A stretch of DNA of 64,000 bases from Taklimakanibacter albus. GTDB taxonomy: Bacteria; Pseudomonadota; Alphaproteobacteria; Rhizobiales; Aestuariivirgaceae. The translations under genes were made by a program, and so were the position numbers. A model generated the notes under the pieces. That model was not told the DNA's origin. It searched no databases and worked only from the letters and a program-made list of their open reading frames with translations. Positions 8,307 through 17,067 of the stretch are shown piece by piece. The stretch is taken from contig NZ_JAENHL010000008.1 in assembly GCF_016595235.1 (NCBI RefSeq), positions 1,262,624 through 1,326,623 of the forward strand, written 5' to 3'. The first letter of the stretch is position 1. Each line of letters opens with the position of its first letter.

Positions 8307-11213
8307 TTACTCCGCCGCTTCCTGATAGGCTTCCATCGGCGGGCAGGTGCAGACCAGGTTGCGGTCGCCATACACATTGTCGACGCGGCCGACCGGCGGC
8401 CAGTATTTGTCGGCATTGATGTAGCTCAAGGGGAAGAAGGCCTTCTCCTTGGAATAGGGTCGCGTCCAGTCGGCGAGCAGCAGCTGATGGGTGTGCGGCG
8501 AGTTCTTCAGCACATTGTCAGTGCGGTCGGCCTTGCCTTCCTCGACCTCGGCGATCTCGCGGCGGATCTCGATCATCGCGTCGCAGAAGCGGTCAAGCTC
8601 GCGCTTGCCTTCCGATTCGGTCGGTTCGATCATCAGCGTGTCGACGACGGGGAAGGACATGGTCGGGGCATGGAAGCCGTAATCGACCAGGCGCTTGGCC
8701 ACATCCTCGACCGCTAGGCCGGTGCGTTCCTTCAGCCAGCGCAGGTCGATGATGCATTCATGCGCGACGACGCCGCCCGGGCCCGAATAGACGATCGGGA
8801 AATGCGGGGCCAGACGTTTGGCGACATAGTTGGCGTTGAGGATCGCCATCATCGTCGCTTCCTTCAGGCCCTCTCCGCCCATCATGGCGATGTAGGTCCA
8901 GGAGATCGGCAGGATCGAGGCCGAGCCCCAGGGCGCCGACGACACCTGGCCCTGCGACTGGTCGCGCCCCGCTGCCGGATTGACGCCATGCACCACCGGA
9001 TGACCCGGCAGATAGGGAGCGAGATGCGCCTTGACGCCGATCGGGCCCATGCCGGGACCGCCGCCGCCATGCGGGATGCAGAAGGTCTTGTGCAGGTTCA
9101 TGTGGCAGACATCGGCGCCGAGCTCGGCCGGGCGCACGAGGCCGACCTGCGCGTTGAGATTGGCGCCGTCGAGATAGACCTGACCGCCATTGGCATGGAT
9201 GATGGCGCAGATGTCCTTGATGCTCTCCTCGAACACGCCATGGGTCGAGGGATAGGTGACCATCAGGGCCGCGAGATTGGCGGCATGCTGCTTGGCTTTG
9301 GCCTCGAGATCGGCAACGTCGACATTGCCCTTCTCGTCACAGGCGACGACCACCACCTTCATGCCGGCCATCACCGCGGAGGCGGGATTGGTGCCATGCG
9401 CGGAGACCGGGATGAGGCAGACATCGCGATGCGTGTCGCCCCTGGCGTGATGGTAGCCGCGAATGGCGAGCAGGCCCGCATATTCGCCCTGGCTGCCGGC
9501 ATTGGGCTGCAGCGAGATCGTGTCGAAGCCGGTGATCTCGGCCAGCATGCTTTCGAGCTCCTCGAAAAGCTGCTGATAGCCCTGCGCCTGCTCGAGCGGC
9601 GCAAAGGGATGCATCATGGCGAATTCACGCCAGGTGACCGGGATCATCTCGCTCGTGGCATTGAGCTTCATGGTGCAGGAGCCCAAGGGAATCATCGAGC
9701 GGTCGAGCGCCACGTCCTTGGCCTGCAGGCGGCGCAGATAACGCAGCATCTCGGTTTCCGAATGATACATCTCGAAGACCGGATGGGTGAGATAGGGTGA
9801 CTTGCGGGCGAGCGCCACCGGGATCGTGTCGGCGACCTTCGCGTCGAGCTTGTCGATATCGACGCGCTCCAAGGCATCGGTCTTGAACACGGTCAACAAG
9901 CGCTCCAGCTCCTGGCGGCGCGTCGACTGGTCGAAGGAGATGCCGACATGATCGGCATCGACGAAGCGCAGGTTTATGCGCTTTTCCTTGGCACGCGCCA
10001 GGATCGCCTGGGCGCGGCCCGGGGCATTGATGGTGACGGTGTCGAAGAAGGCCTTGGTCGTCACCTCATAGCCGAAGCCTTTCACCGCTTCGGCGAAGAT
10101 GGCGGCGAGGCGATGGGTGCGCTCGGCCGTCTTGCGGATGCCGGTCGGGCCGTTATAGACGGCGAACATCGAGGCAATGACGGCGAGCAGCACCTGCGCG
10201 GTGCAGATATTGCTGGTCGCCTTCTCGCGGCGGATATGCTGCTCGCGCGTCTGCATCGCCATGCGCAAAGCGGGTGCGCCATGTGAATCGACCGAGACGC
10301 CGATGATGCGGCCAGGCATCGAGCGCTTATATTCGTCACGGGTGGCGAAGAAGGCGGCATGCGGACCGCCATAGCCCATCGGCACGCCGAAGCGCTGGGC
10401 CGAGCCCACCGCGATATCGGCCCCCAATTCACCGGGCGAAGTGAGGAGCGCGAGCGCCAGAAGATCGGTCGCCATGATGGCGAGGGCGCCGGCGCCATGC
10501 AATTTGTCGATGATGGCACGGTAGTCGCGGATCTCGCCGGATGAACCCGGATAAGAAAGAAGCGCACCGAAGACTTCGGCGGGTTTCAGGTCCTTGGCCG
10601 GATCACCGATGACGATGTCGAAGCCGAAGGCTTCCGCCCGCGTCTCTATGACGCCAATGGTCTGCGGATGGGTGTCGCGGTCGACGAAGAATGTGTTGGC
10701 CGAGGTCTTCACCACGCGCTTGGCCATCGCCATCGCTTCCGCTGCCGCGGTGCCTTCATCGAGCAGCGAGGCGCTGGCAAGCTCGAGGCCGGTGAAATCG
10801 ATGATCATCTGCTGGTAGTTGAGCAGCGCCTCGAGGCGGCCCTGGCTCACTTCGGCCTGATAGGGCGTATAGGCGGTGTACCAGCCCGGATTCTCGAGAA
10901 TGTTGCGCAGGATCACCTTGGGCGTGACGGTGCCGTAATACCCCATGCCGATCATCGAGGTGAACACCTCGTTGCGCGACGCCATCTGGCGCAGATAGGA
11001 GAGCGTGGTGCGCTCGGCTTTGCCCCTCGGCAGATCGAGCGGCTTCGCTGCGCGGATCTTCTTGGGGATCACCTTGTCGATGAAGCCCTCGAGCGAGGCG
11101 GCTCCGACGACTTTCAGCATCTCCGCCGTCTCGGCCGCATTGGGGCCGATATGGCGCGGTACGAAATTGGCCTGCGGTTCGAGTTCGGCAAGCGTTGCGC
11201 GTTTGGTCGACAT
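8307..11213 (-). CDS. gcvP: Glycine dehydrogenase (decarboxylating), P-protein
   Basis: 968-residue single-chain P-protein of the glycine cleavage system, which decarboxylates glycine with PLP and loads aminomethyl onto lipoyl-H protein. Family features include the N-terminal [27 protein letters not shown], and the PLP lysine in [17 protein letters not shown]. The length matches the homodimeric type, not the split GcvPA/GcvPB type. It is the last gene of gcvT-gcvH-gcvP, 80 nt after gcvH; a 24-bp palindrome lies in that gap. Expression should follow the glycine riboswitch in front of gcvT. The product is cytoplasmic. Confidence 0.97.
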   Translation of the reverse strand: MSTKRATLAELEPQANFVPRHIGPNAAETAEMLKVVGAASLEGFIDKVIPKKIRAAKPLDLPRGKAERTTLSYLRQMASRNEVFTSMIGMGYYGTVTPKVILRNILENPGWYTAYTPYQAEVSQGRLEALLNYQQMIIDFTGLELASASLLDEGTAAAEAMAMAKRVVKTSANTFFVDRDTHPQTIGVIETRAEAFGFDIVIGDPAKDLKPAEVFGALLSYPGSSGEIRDYRAIIDKLHGAGALAIMATDLLALALLTSPGELGADIAVGSAQRFGVPMGYGGPHAAFFATRDEYKRSMPGRIIGVSVDSHGAPALRMAMQTREQHIRREKATSNICTAQVLLAVIASMFAVYNGPTGIRKTAERTHRLAAIFAEAVKGFGYEVTTKAFFDTVTINAPGRAQAILARAKEKRINLRFVDADHVGISFDQSTRRQELERLLTVFKTDALERVDIDKLDAKVADTIPVALARKSPYLTHPVFEMYHSETEMLRYLRRLQAKDVALDRSMIPLGSCTMKLNATSEMIPVTWREFAMMHPFAPLEQAQGYQQLFEELESMLAEITGFDTISLQPNAGSQGEYAGLLAIRGYHHARGDTHRDVCLIPVSAHGTNPASAVMAGMKVVVVACDEKGNVDVADLEAKAKQHAANLAALMVTYPSTHGVFEESIKDICAIIHANGGQVYLDGANLNAQVGLVRPAELGADVCHMNLHKTFCIPHGGGGPGMGPIGVKAHLAPYLPGHPVVHGVNPAAGRDQSQGQVSSAPWGSASILPISWTYIAMMGGEGLKEATMMAILNANYVAKRLAPHFPIVYSGPGGVVAHECIIDLRWLKERTGLAVEDVAKRLVDYGFHAPTMSFPVVDTLMIEPTESEGKRELDRFCDAMIEIRREIAEVEEGKADRTDNVLKNSPHTHQLLLADWTRPYSKEKAFFPLSYINADKYWPPVGRVDNVYGDRNLVCTCPPMEAYQEAAE

Positions 11214-11255
11214 GTTCCTAAGGTTCCTTTGACACCCTCATCCGCCCTTCGGGCA

Positions 11256-11279
11256 CCTTCTCCCGCAAGCGGGAGAAGG
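11256..11279. repeat. 24-bp perfect palindrome between gcvH and gcvP
   Basis: CCTTCTCCCGC/GCGGGAGAAGG arms around AA. The identical 24 bp recur at 15721-15744. It sits inside the gcvHP transcript, where it could tune mRNA stability or partial termination. Confidence 0.7.
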
Positions 11280-11293
11280 GAATTTGAGGGGAA

Positions 11294-11665
11294 TTACTGC
11301 TCGGCCACGAATTTGTCGTAAGCGGCCTTGTCCATCAGATCGGCGAGCTCAGCCTTGTCCTTGAGCTTCACTTTCATGAACCAGGCAGCGCCTTCCGCCT
11401 CGCGGTTGACGAGGGCCGGGTCGCCTTCGAGCTCCTTGTTCACTTCGACGACCTCGCCGGTGACCGGCGCATAGACTTCGCTCGCGGCCTTCACCGATTC
11501 GACCACCGCCGCGTCACCGCCCTTGCTCACCTGCTTGCCGATAGCCGGCAATTCGACGAAGACGACGTCGCCCAATTGCTCCTGGGCATGGTTGGTGATG
11601 CCGATCGTCGCGATGTCGCCATCGACGCTGATCCACTCATGTTCTTTGCTGTAGTGCTTGCTCAT
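11294..11665 (-). CDS. gcvH: Glycine cleavage system H protein
   Basis: 123-residue lipoyl carrier that shuttles the aminomethyl group from P- to T-protein and is reoxidised by L-protein. The lipoylated lysine is K59 in [18 protein letters not shown], and the N-terminal KEHEWI segment is typical. Full length. It lies 18 nt after gcvT and is followed by gcvP. No lipoamide dehydrogenase gene is nearby; that subunit is normally shared with other complexes. Confidence 0.97.
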   Translation of the reverse strand: MSKHYSKEHEWISVDGDIATIGITNHAQEQLGDVVFVELPAIGKQVSKGGDAAVVESVKAASEVYAPVTGEVVEVNKELEGDPALVNREAEGAAWFMKVKLKDKAELADLMDKAAYDKFVAEQ

Positions 11666-11683
11666 CGAGCTGCTCCCCTGAAG

Positions 11684-12808
11684 TTAGCGTTTGTAATTGT
11701 GCGGTGTGAACGGCAGTGCTGAGACGGCAGCCGGCATCGGCTTGTCGCGCACCACCAGATTGATCTTGGTGCCGGGGGCCGCAAAGGCGGTCTCGACATA
11801 TCCCATGGCGACCGGTCCGTTGACGGTCGGGCCGAAGCCGCCCGAGGTGACGATGCCGATGGCGCGCCCCTTGTCGTCGGTGATGACCGAGCCTTCGCGC
11901 GCCGGGGCGCGGCCTTCCGGCTTGATGCCGACGCGCTTGCGCTTCGGTCCCTGCGTGATCTCACGGGTGATGCGCTCGGCGCCGGTGAAGCCACCTTCGC
12001 CGCGCCGCCGCTTGCTGATCGACCAGACGAGATCGGCCTCGACCGGGCTCGTCTCTTCGTCGATATCGTGACCGTAAAGGCAAAGCCCCGCTTCGAGGCG
12101 CAGCGAATCACGCGCGCCGAGGCCGATCGGCTTGACATCGGGATCGGCGAGCAGCGCCTCGGCCAAAGCCACGACCTTGTCGGCGGTGACCGAAATCTCG
12201 AAACCGTCCTCGCCGGTATAACCCGAACGTGCGACATGGCAGGGAATGCCGTTGAAACTGTCATGGGTCGCGCTCATGAAAGCGAGACTTGCGGCCTTCG
12301 GCAAATGACGGGCCAGCACGGCGGCCGCTTTCGGTCCCTGCAGGGCGATAAGTGCCGCATCCTCGATCGGCTCGAGCTTCACATTGGCGGGCAGATGCTC
12401 CTTGAGCCAGGCATAATCGACATCCTTGCGCGAGGCGTTGACGACGAGATAGAGCCGGCCCGTCTCGCCGGTGCGGGTGATCATCAGGTCGTCGATGATG
12501 CCGCCCGCGGGATTGGTGAGCTGCGAGTAACGGATGCGCTGCGGCGCCAGAGCGAGCAGATCGCCCGGCACGAGCTTTTCCAAAGCCTTGGCGACGGTTT
12601 CGTCATCGGGTCCGGTCAGATAGGCCTGGCCCATATGGGAGACGTCGAACAGGCCGGCGGAAGACCGCGTCCAGTTGTGCTCGGTCAAGATCCCGGTCGG
12701 ATATTGCACCGGCATCTCGTAGCCGGCGAAGGGCACGATGCGGGCGCCCAGTTTTACATGAAGATCGTAGAGGGGGGTGCGGAGAAGCGTCTCAGACGGC
12801 GTTGCCAT
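11684..12808 (-). CDS. gcvT: Aminomethyltransferase, glycine cleavage T protein
   Basis: 374-residue T-protein: releases ammonia from aminomethyl-lipoyl-H protein and makes 5,10-methylene-THF. Features are the N-terminal TPLYDLHVKLGARIVPFAGYEMPVQY-type start (residues about 11-35), GLFDVSHMGQ, and the RSGYTGEDGFEI loop. First gene of the gcvTHP operon, with a leader of about 56 nt between the riboswitch and the ATG at 12808. Length is normal. Confidence 0.97.
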   Translation of the reverse strand: MATPSETLLRTPLYDLHVKLGARIVPFAGYEMPVQYPTGILTEHNWTRSSAGLFDVSHMGQAYLTGPDDETVAKALEKLVPGDLLALAPQRIRYSQLTNPAGGIIDDLMITRTGETGRLYLVVNASRKDVDYAWLKEHLPANVKLEPIEDAALIALQGPKAAAVLARHLPKAASLAFMSATHDSFNGIPCHVARSGYTGEDGFEISVTADKVVALAEALLADPDVKPIGLGARDSLRLEAGLCLYGHDIDEETSPVEADLVWSISKRRRGEGGFTGAERITREITQGPKRKRVGIKPEGRAPAREGSVITDDKGRAIGIVTSGGFGPTVNGPVAMGYVETAFAAPGTKINLVVRDKPMPAAVSALPFTPHNYKR

Positions 12809-12864
12809 TCAATTTCCCGGTTCCGACAAGGTTGAGCGAGACCCGGCAACAGCCAAGCCTGCCC

Positions 12865-13041
12865 CCTCTGTCGGAGAACCTGAGAGATTTCGCCCATGTC
12901 GCTCCGACACATGGACTTAGCTCCTTCGGTGAGGGGTTTTCCCCTGCTCTCCAGAGTCGGCGAACGCACGCGGTCCTTTTGCCTGAGAGTTTCCGGGGCG
13001 GTTGCTCCTTCGGCGCCGGTCTTAACCGGCCTCTCCCGCGT
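12865..13041 (-). promoter_or_regulatory. Tandem glycine riboswitch upstream of gcvT
   Basis: Read on the minus strand, two successive aptamers are visible. The first starts GCGGGAGAGGCCGG, contains GCCGAAGGAGCAA and closes with AACTCTCAGGCAAAAGGAC; the second starts CTCTGGAGAG, contains CACCGAAGGAGCTAAG and closes with AATCTCTCAGGTTCTCCGACAGAG. These are the conserved core elements of the gcvT-type glycine riboswitch. In known cases glycine binding turns on the downstream gcv genes. I cannot see a clear expression-platform terminator in the 56 nt before the start, so control may be at translation. Confidence 0.93.
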
Positions 13042-13061
13042 ATGTCCTAACGAACGCCCGG

Positions 13062-13090
13062 AACCTAGTGGGCCCCGTGCGGAAAGGCAA
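13062..13090 (-). promoter_or_regulatory. Probable promoter of the gcvTHP riboswitch transcript
   Basis: Minus strand TTGCCT (13090-13085), 17-nt spacer, TAGGTT (13067-13062). A start about 7 nt on would place the first aptamer stem within about 20 nt of the 5' end. The -10 match is weak; position relative to the riboswitch is the main support. Confidence 0.4.
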
Positions 13091-13629
13091 GGGGCGAGAT
13101 GGCAGGGGCCGCATGTTCGCTCCGCATGAGAAACACCCGCCGCCGCATTCACTTTTCCCTCCCCTTTGTGGGGACGGATCAAGGGTGGGGGTCTGGTGGT
13201 CGCTCAGATTGATTGGGCCTTCGATTGGATTGAGGAAGACGTCGAGATTCCCGCTCACCGCGAAGGAGGCATAGGCGTCATCATAGACCGTGCAGCCCGG
13301 CAGGTCGGATCGGGCACCGTTGTTCAGAAATCACGCCGCCAGGCTCTCGTGCTCATATTCTCCTCGTTCGTGATGCAGCAGGATTGGCTGGCTTTGCAGA
13401 ACAACGTCTGAGGACACACTGCACGGCGGGCTCTTACAGGTGATGACGCCTTACGCATAAAAGTGCTGCAGCTCCATTACACCGCGGGCATTTCCGGCAA
13501 GTTTTCCAGCCCCAATTGCGCCCAATAACCTATTGATTTACAATAATTTTCTACCCACGCAAGAATGCCGGTGCGGCAGCGACCTTGCTTTCCTTGACAA
13601 AAGCGGGCCGCCTTCGCCATCTAACCCTC
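13091..13629. other. Intergenic stretch between gcv promoter and ispH, no convincing gene
   Basis: About 540 bp. On the minus strand an open stretch from about 13330 to 13140 reads NNGARSDLPGCTVYDDAY then ASFAVSGNLDVFLNPIEG, which looks protein-like but has no good start (an in-frame TGA lies just upstream) and runs into TPTLDPSPQRGG, a translation product typical of an intergenic repeat. It may be the remnant of a lost gene. The part next to ispH (13500-13600) is AT-richer and probably holds the ispH promoter. Confidence 0.4.
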
Positions 13630-14592
13630 ATGAACAAGCCTCCACTGACCATCCTGCTGGCAGCGCCCCGCGGCTTCTGCGCCGGCGTGGTGCGCGCCAT
13701 CGACATCGTGGAGCGGGCGCTGGCGCTTTACGGCGCGCCCGTCTATGTGCGCCACGAGATCGTGCACAACAAATTCGTGGTCGACGATCTGAAAGCCAAG
13801 GGCGCCGTCTTCGTCGATGAGCTCGACGAGATTCCGGATGGCGACCGTCCGGTGATCTTCTCCGCCCATGGCGTGCCGAAAGCGGTGCCGCAGGCGGCGC
13901 GTCTGCGCCAGATGTTCCAGATCGACGCCACCTGCCCGCTCGTCACCAAGGTGCATATGGAGGCGCAGCGCCATCATGGCGAAGGCCTCGATATCGTGCT
14001 CATCGGGCATAAGGGCCATCCGGAAGTGATCGGCACGATGGGCCAATTGCCCGACGGCGCCATCACACTCATCGAGACCGTGGAAGAAGCGCAGAGCTTC
14101 GCGCCGCATGATCCGGCGAAGCTCGCTTATGTCACCCAAACGACCTTGTCGGTCGACGACACGCGCGACATCGTCGAGACGCTCAAGCGCCGTTTCCCTG
14201 AGATCCGCGGTCCCTATAAGGAAGACATCTGCTACGCGACGACCAACCGCCAGGAAGCGGTGAAGTCGATCGCCGAGAAGATCGATTTCCTGCTCGTCGT
14301 GGGCGCGCCCAATTCGTCCAATTCGAAACGCCTGGTCGAAGTCGGCCTCAAGAATGGCTGCCCCTCCGCAGAGCTGGTGCAGCGCGCCGCCGATCTCGAC
14401 TGGTCGAAGCTCAAAGGCCTCGGCACGGTGGGCCTCACCGCCGGCGCGTCGGCGCCGGAAGTGCTGGTCAACGAGATCATCGATGCCTTCCGCGGCCATT
14501 ACGACGTGACGGTCGAGAAGGTCGTGCTGCGCGAGGAGAATGTCTCTTTCAAGCTGCCGCGGGAATTGCGCGAGACGAAGCCCGCCGCATGA
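13630..14592 (+). CDS. ispH: 4-hydroxy-3-methylbut-2-enyl diphosphate reductase
   Basis: 320-residue [4Fe-4S] reductase that makes IPP and DMAPP in the last step of the MEP isoprenoid pathway. The three cluster cysteines are in [13 protein letters not shown] (about residue 14), DATCPLV (about residue 99) and [11 protein letters not shown] (about residue 200); [12 protein letters not shown] is the conserved substrate loop. I chose the ATG at 13630 ([15 protein letters not shown]), the usual N-terminus; an upstream in-frame start at 13585 adds residues unlike the family. The stop overlaps the rnhA start by 4 nt (ATGA). In several rhizobia I recall thrB between ispH and rnhA; here there is no room for it. 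Confidence 0.96.
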   Translation: MNKPPLTILLAAPRGFCAGVVRAIDIVERALALYGAPVYVRHEIVHNKFVVDDLKAKGAVFVDELDEIPDGDRPVIFSAHGVPKAVPQAARLRQMFQIDATCPLVTKVHMEAQRHHGEGLDIVLIGHKGHPEVIGTMGQLPDGAITLIETVEEAQSFAPHDPAKLAYVTQTTLSVDDTRDIVETLKRRFPEIRGPYKEDICYATTNRQEAVKSIAEKIDFLLVVGAPNSSNSKRLVEVGLKNGCPSAELVQRAADLDWSKLKGLGTVGLTAGASAPEVLVNEIIDAFRGHYDVTVEKVVLREENVSFKLPRELRETKPAA

Positions 14593-15038
14593 CTTCTGTA
14601 CCTGTCGTCATCCACACTGACGGCGCCTGTTCCGGCAATCCGGGACCGGGCGGCTGGGGCGCGATCCTGCGCTATAATGGCCATGAGAAGGAATTGCAGG
14701 GTGGCGAGGCCAATACCACCAACAACCGCATGGAGCTGACCGCCGCGATCATGGCGCTCGAGACGCTGACGCGCCCGGCCACCGTCGAGATCCATACCGA
14801 TTCCGTCTATGTGAAAGACGGCATCAGCAAATGGATTCATGGCTGGAAGCGCAATGGCTGGAAGACGTCCGACAAGAAACCGGTGAAGAATGCCGAGCTC
14901 TGGCAGCGCCTCGACCAGGCGCTCACGCGCCATCAGGTGAGCTGGCACTGGGTGAAGGGCCATGCCGGCCATGACGACAATGAACGCGCCGACGAGCTGG
15001 CGCGGATGGGCATGGCGCCGTTCAAGAGAACGCGCTGA
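14589..15038 (+). CDS. rnhA: Ribonuclease HI
   Basis: 149-residue RNase HI that cuts the RNA strand of RNA-DNA hybrids. All four acidic catalytic positions can be seen: [43 protein letters not shown] and [15 protein letters not shown]. The ATGA overlap with ispH argues for translational coupling. Its last codons overlap the next reading frame by 1 nt. A second, non-functional copy of its final 50 bp lies at 16362-16413 (see that entry). Confidence 0.97.
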   Translation: MTSVPVVIHTDGACSGNPGPGGWGAILRYNGHEKELQGGEANTTNNRMELTAAIMALETLTRPATVEIHTDSVYVKDGISKWIHGWKRNGWKTSDKKPVKNAELWQRLDQALTRHQVSWHWVKGHAGHDDNERADELARMGMAPFKRTR

Positions 15039-15643
15039 TGATGCGCCGGGCCAGCCGCCTCGTCTCCTTCGCGGTTGCCCTTCTCGTTGCCAGCCAAACA
15101 CGGGCGCAAGAGATTGAGCTGAACAATGTGCCGCCGGCGCACAGCCTGCCGCCTCGCGAAGTGCAGATCGCTTTTGATCAGGCCAAACAAGGACACATCG
15201 GCGCCGCAGTCGACTCCTTGCGGGTACCGGCGAAGGATTCGGCTGAGACCAGTCTTTATCTGGCCACCCTGCTGTTTGCGTGGCGACAGCAATTTGCTCG
15301 TGAAGGCCGCGATCCGATGCCACCAGTCGATTGGGAAATGGATTGGCTGCGCTGCAGCGTTGTGATCGAAGGCAGTGGATATCCGGCGTCGTTCCTGGTC
15401 GAGTACTATGAAAATGACTATGTCGGCGGCAGGAAAACGCCGCGCCTTCCGGGTCCAGGCCGCGCGCCGGAACTCGCCGCGTGCTGGTCCGCCGTGAGCG
15501 AACAGGCAGCCGTTGCGCAGGACTGTCTAGACCTCGAAAAACCTTTGCGGGCCAAACGCAAGCTGCCAATCTTCGCTTGTCCGCCCAGCGAGCCGACGAA
15601 AGCCAGCATTGAAAAATACCCTGCGGTGAAAATCGCCGACTGA
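15038..15643 (+). CDS. Hypothetical secreted protein
   Basis: 201 residues with a signal peptide (RRASRLVSFAVALLVASQTRAQ, cleavage near residue 24) and a mature part of about 177 residues with several Cys (RCSVV, ACWSA, QDCLD, FACPP) that could pair in the periplasm. I do not recognise a family. The start overlaps the rnhA stop (15036-15038), so it is likely the last gene of ispH-rnhA, although codon use and the lack of conservation known to me suggest it was added to the operon end. A second ATG three bases on would serve equally. Confidence 0.6.
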   Translation: MMRRASRLVSFAVALLVASQTRAQEIELNNVPPAHSLPPREVQIAFDQAKQGHIGAAVDSLRVPAKDSAETSLYLATLLFAWRQQFAREGRDPMPPVDWEMDWLRCSVVIEGSGYPASFLVEYYENDYVGGRKTPRLPGPGRAPELAACWSAVSEQAAVAQDCLDLEKPLRAKRKLPIFACPPSEPTKASIEKYPAVKIAD

Positions 15644-15720
15644 AGCTTATTCGGGATCGTTTTGCTCGCCCGCGATCAAGTGAACTGGCACTAGGTGTCT
15701 CGCACCGCTTAACCCACTTC

Positions 15721-15744
15721 CCTTCTCCCGCAAGCGGGAGAAGG
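15721..15744. repeat. 24-bp palindrome, second copy
   Basis: Identical to 11256-11279: CCTTCTCCCGC-AA-GCGGGAGAAGG. Here it follows the orphan gene and may terminate the ispH-rnhA transcript. The rest of 15644-15800 holds nothing I can name. Confidence 0.65.
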
Positions 15745-15802
15745 GGAAATGAAGGTGAGTTCTGAAATCGTGACAGTGTGGAGAATCTGTGCGACGGATT
15801 GA

Positions 15803-15856
15803 ATCTGTTTCAGGATTGTGACGGCGCCGGGGACATTCACGTCTGGCTTGCTTGCA
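15803..15856 (-). pseudogene. Displaced 3'-end fragment of the peroxiredoxin gene
   Basis: Read on the minus strand it encodes ASKPDVNVPGAVTILKQI, against EDKPGVNVSGADTILKQL at the C-terminus of the intact peroxiredoxin (16555-17034). At DNA level most of about 55 positions agree, including CAGGAT, CGGCGCCGG and GGCTTG blocks, in the same orientation as the intact gene. It has no start and no upstream part of the gene. It shows that this interval arose by duplication or repeated insertion next to prx. Confidence 0.75.
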
Positions 15857-15875
15857 CCAGGGGAGCCTGCGGCCA

Positions 15876-16346
15876 GTGCATATATTTCTGATGCTGGGTC
15901 TTATCGTCGTCTGCCTGGCCGCGGCCTGGCTTTATGTTGAGTTGCGGCCAGGGCTTCGGAAAATCAGGGACAGCCTGAATGCCCTGACTGCCTATGGCGC
16001 GGATCAAGCAGAAATCAGATTTATTCACAGGCGCAGTGGAAGAGAAATAGTCTTCAGAAAAGAGATCGTTGGCGGCGTTCAGCAAATACTCCTGGTGACC
16101 CAGAGGCTGAAGCTGTCGGCCAGCGAGGAGGTGAAAGTGCGTGAGTTTCTCGAATCGCGCGGCCTGAAGGTCGAGACCCGCAAGAAATCAAAGAGAGCAA
16201 AATCAACGAATGTCGTGGTTCTGGGACACTCAGCGGAGAAAGCCGCCGGGATCACAACAGAACTGGCCAAAGAGGTTTTGAGCATGTCCTCTTTCACCAG
16301 ATTCAGATTTGAATTCGAGGGGATGAACTTCCCCTCCAGAAGGTGA
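15876..16346 (+). CDS. Hypothetical single-pass membrane protein
   Basis: About 156 residues: one N-terminal transmembrane segment (IFLMLGLIVVCLAAAWLYV), then a Lys/Arg/Glu-rich cytoplasmic or periplasmic part with KKSKRAKS near the middle. No family recognised. The start is uncertain: a GTG at 15876 has GGGAG 10 nt upstream, an ATG at 15891 is five codons in, and a TTG at 15852 overlaps the peroxiredoxin fragment. It appears less GC-rich than its neighbours and is bracketed by fragments of prx (left) and rnhA (right), which suggests it was brought in from elsewhere. Confidence 0.5.
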   Translation: MHIFLMLGLIVVCLAAAWLYVELRPGLRKIRDSLNALTAYGADQAEIRFIHRRSGREIVFRKEIVGGVQQILLVTQRLKLSASEEVKVREFLESRGLKVETRKKSKRAKSTNVVVLGHSAEKAAGITTELAKEVLSMSSFTRFRFEFEGMNFPSRR

Positions 16347-16361
16347 ATGGAAATCCTGACA

Positions 16362-16413
16362 GTACGGGCCGGCGAACTGGCACGGATGGGCATGGCGCCG
16401 TTCAAAAGAAGCG
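16362..16413 (+). pseudogene. Displaced 3'-end fragment of rnhA
   Basis: Encodes [19 protein letters not shown] in one frame, against [18 protein letters not shown] at the end of rnhA. It includes a perfect 23-bp match (CGGATGGGCATGGCG... ending CAA) to 15003-15025 with scattered differences around it. Same orientation as rnhA, no start. Together with the prx fragment it flanks the membrane-protein ORF. Confidence 0.8.
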
Positions 16414-16430
16414 CGCAGTTAACTTATTCT

Positions 16431-16458
16431 CGTCATCCCGGCGCAAGCCGGGATCCAC
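16431..16458. repeat. Short intergenic palindrome (CGTCATCCCGGC type)
   Basis: ATCCCGGC-GCAA-GCCGGGAT, an 8-bp perfect stem with 4-nt loop, of a kind common in proteobacterial intergenic regions. The remaining bases to the prx stop (16459-16554) show no gene. Confidence 0.6.
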
Positions 16459-16554
16459 AAAAGTCTCACCACGCGAACAATGCTGCCCGCATTGCACGAA
16501 TTTAGTGGACCCCGACTTTCGCCGAGGTGACGAGTGGAGGGGAGGTATCGAAGC

Positions 16555-17034
16555 TCAGAGCTGCTTCAGGATCGTGTCGGCGCCGGAGACATTGACGCCC
16601 GGCTTGTCTTCGACATTGACCGTCTTCACCACGCCGTCCTCGACGATCATCGAATAACGCCTGGAGCGGTGGCCCATATTGTGGGCGGTGAGGTCGACAT
16701 CGAGGCCGACCGCCTTGGCGAAGGCGCCATTGCCGTCGGCGAGCATGAGGATCTTGCCGTCGGCGCCCGACTGGCGGCCCCAGGCATTCATGACATGGAC
16801 ATCGTTCACCGCCGTGCAGGCGATGGTGTCGGCGCCCTTGGCCTTGATGGCGTCGGCTTCCTTCACGAAGCCCGGCATATGATTCATGCTGCAGGTCGGC
16901 GTGAAGGCGCCGGGCACCGCGAAGAGCACGACCTTGCGGCCGGCGAATACCGTGGCGGTGGTGAATCTCTGCGTGCCGTCGCCCGTCATGGTGATGAATT
17001 CGGCTTCCGGCAAACGATCGCCAACCTTGATCAT
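16555..17034 (-). CDS. Peroxiredoxin, Prx5 type
   Basis: 159-residue thiol peroxidase that reduces H2O2 and alkyl hydroperoxides. The peroxidatic cysteine is C48 in VPGAFTPTCSMNHMPGF; the MIKVGDRLPEAEF start and NVSGADTILKQL end are typical of the Prx5/AHP subfamily. Reductant unknown (glutathione or glutaredoxin are usual). It is convergent to the ispH-rnhA operon. A degenerate copy of its 3' end lies about 750 bp away at 15803-15856. A DsbD-alpha-like gene is 33 nt upstream on the same strand, so the two may be co-transcribed as a redox pair. Confidence 0.95.
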   Translation of the reverse strand: MIKVGDRLPEAEFITMTGDGTQRFTTATVFAGRKVVLFAVPGAFTPTCSMNHMPGFVKEADAIKAKGADTIACTAVNDVHVMNAWGRQSGADGKILMLADGNGAFAKAVGLDVDLTAHNMGHRSRRYSMIVEDGVVKTVNVEDKPGVNVSGADTILKQL

Positions 17035-17067
17035 GATTGCTCCTCACGCTTTGAAAGGAGGCAAGGA

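Noticed and set aside
16343-16657. Plus-strand frame of 104 codons after the orphan membrane protein
   Set aside because: It runs out of frame through the rnhA fragment, a palindromic repeat and the antisense of prx; no protein-like segment.
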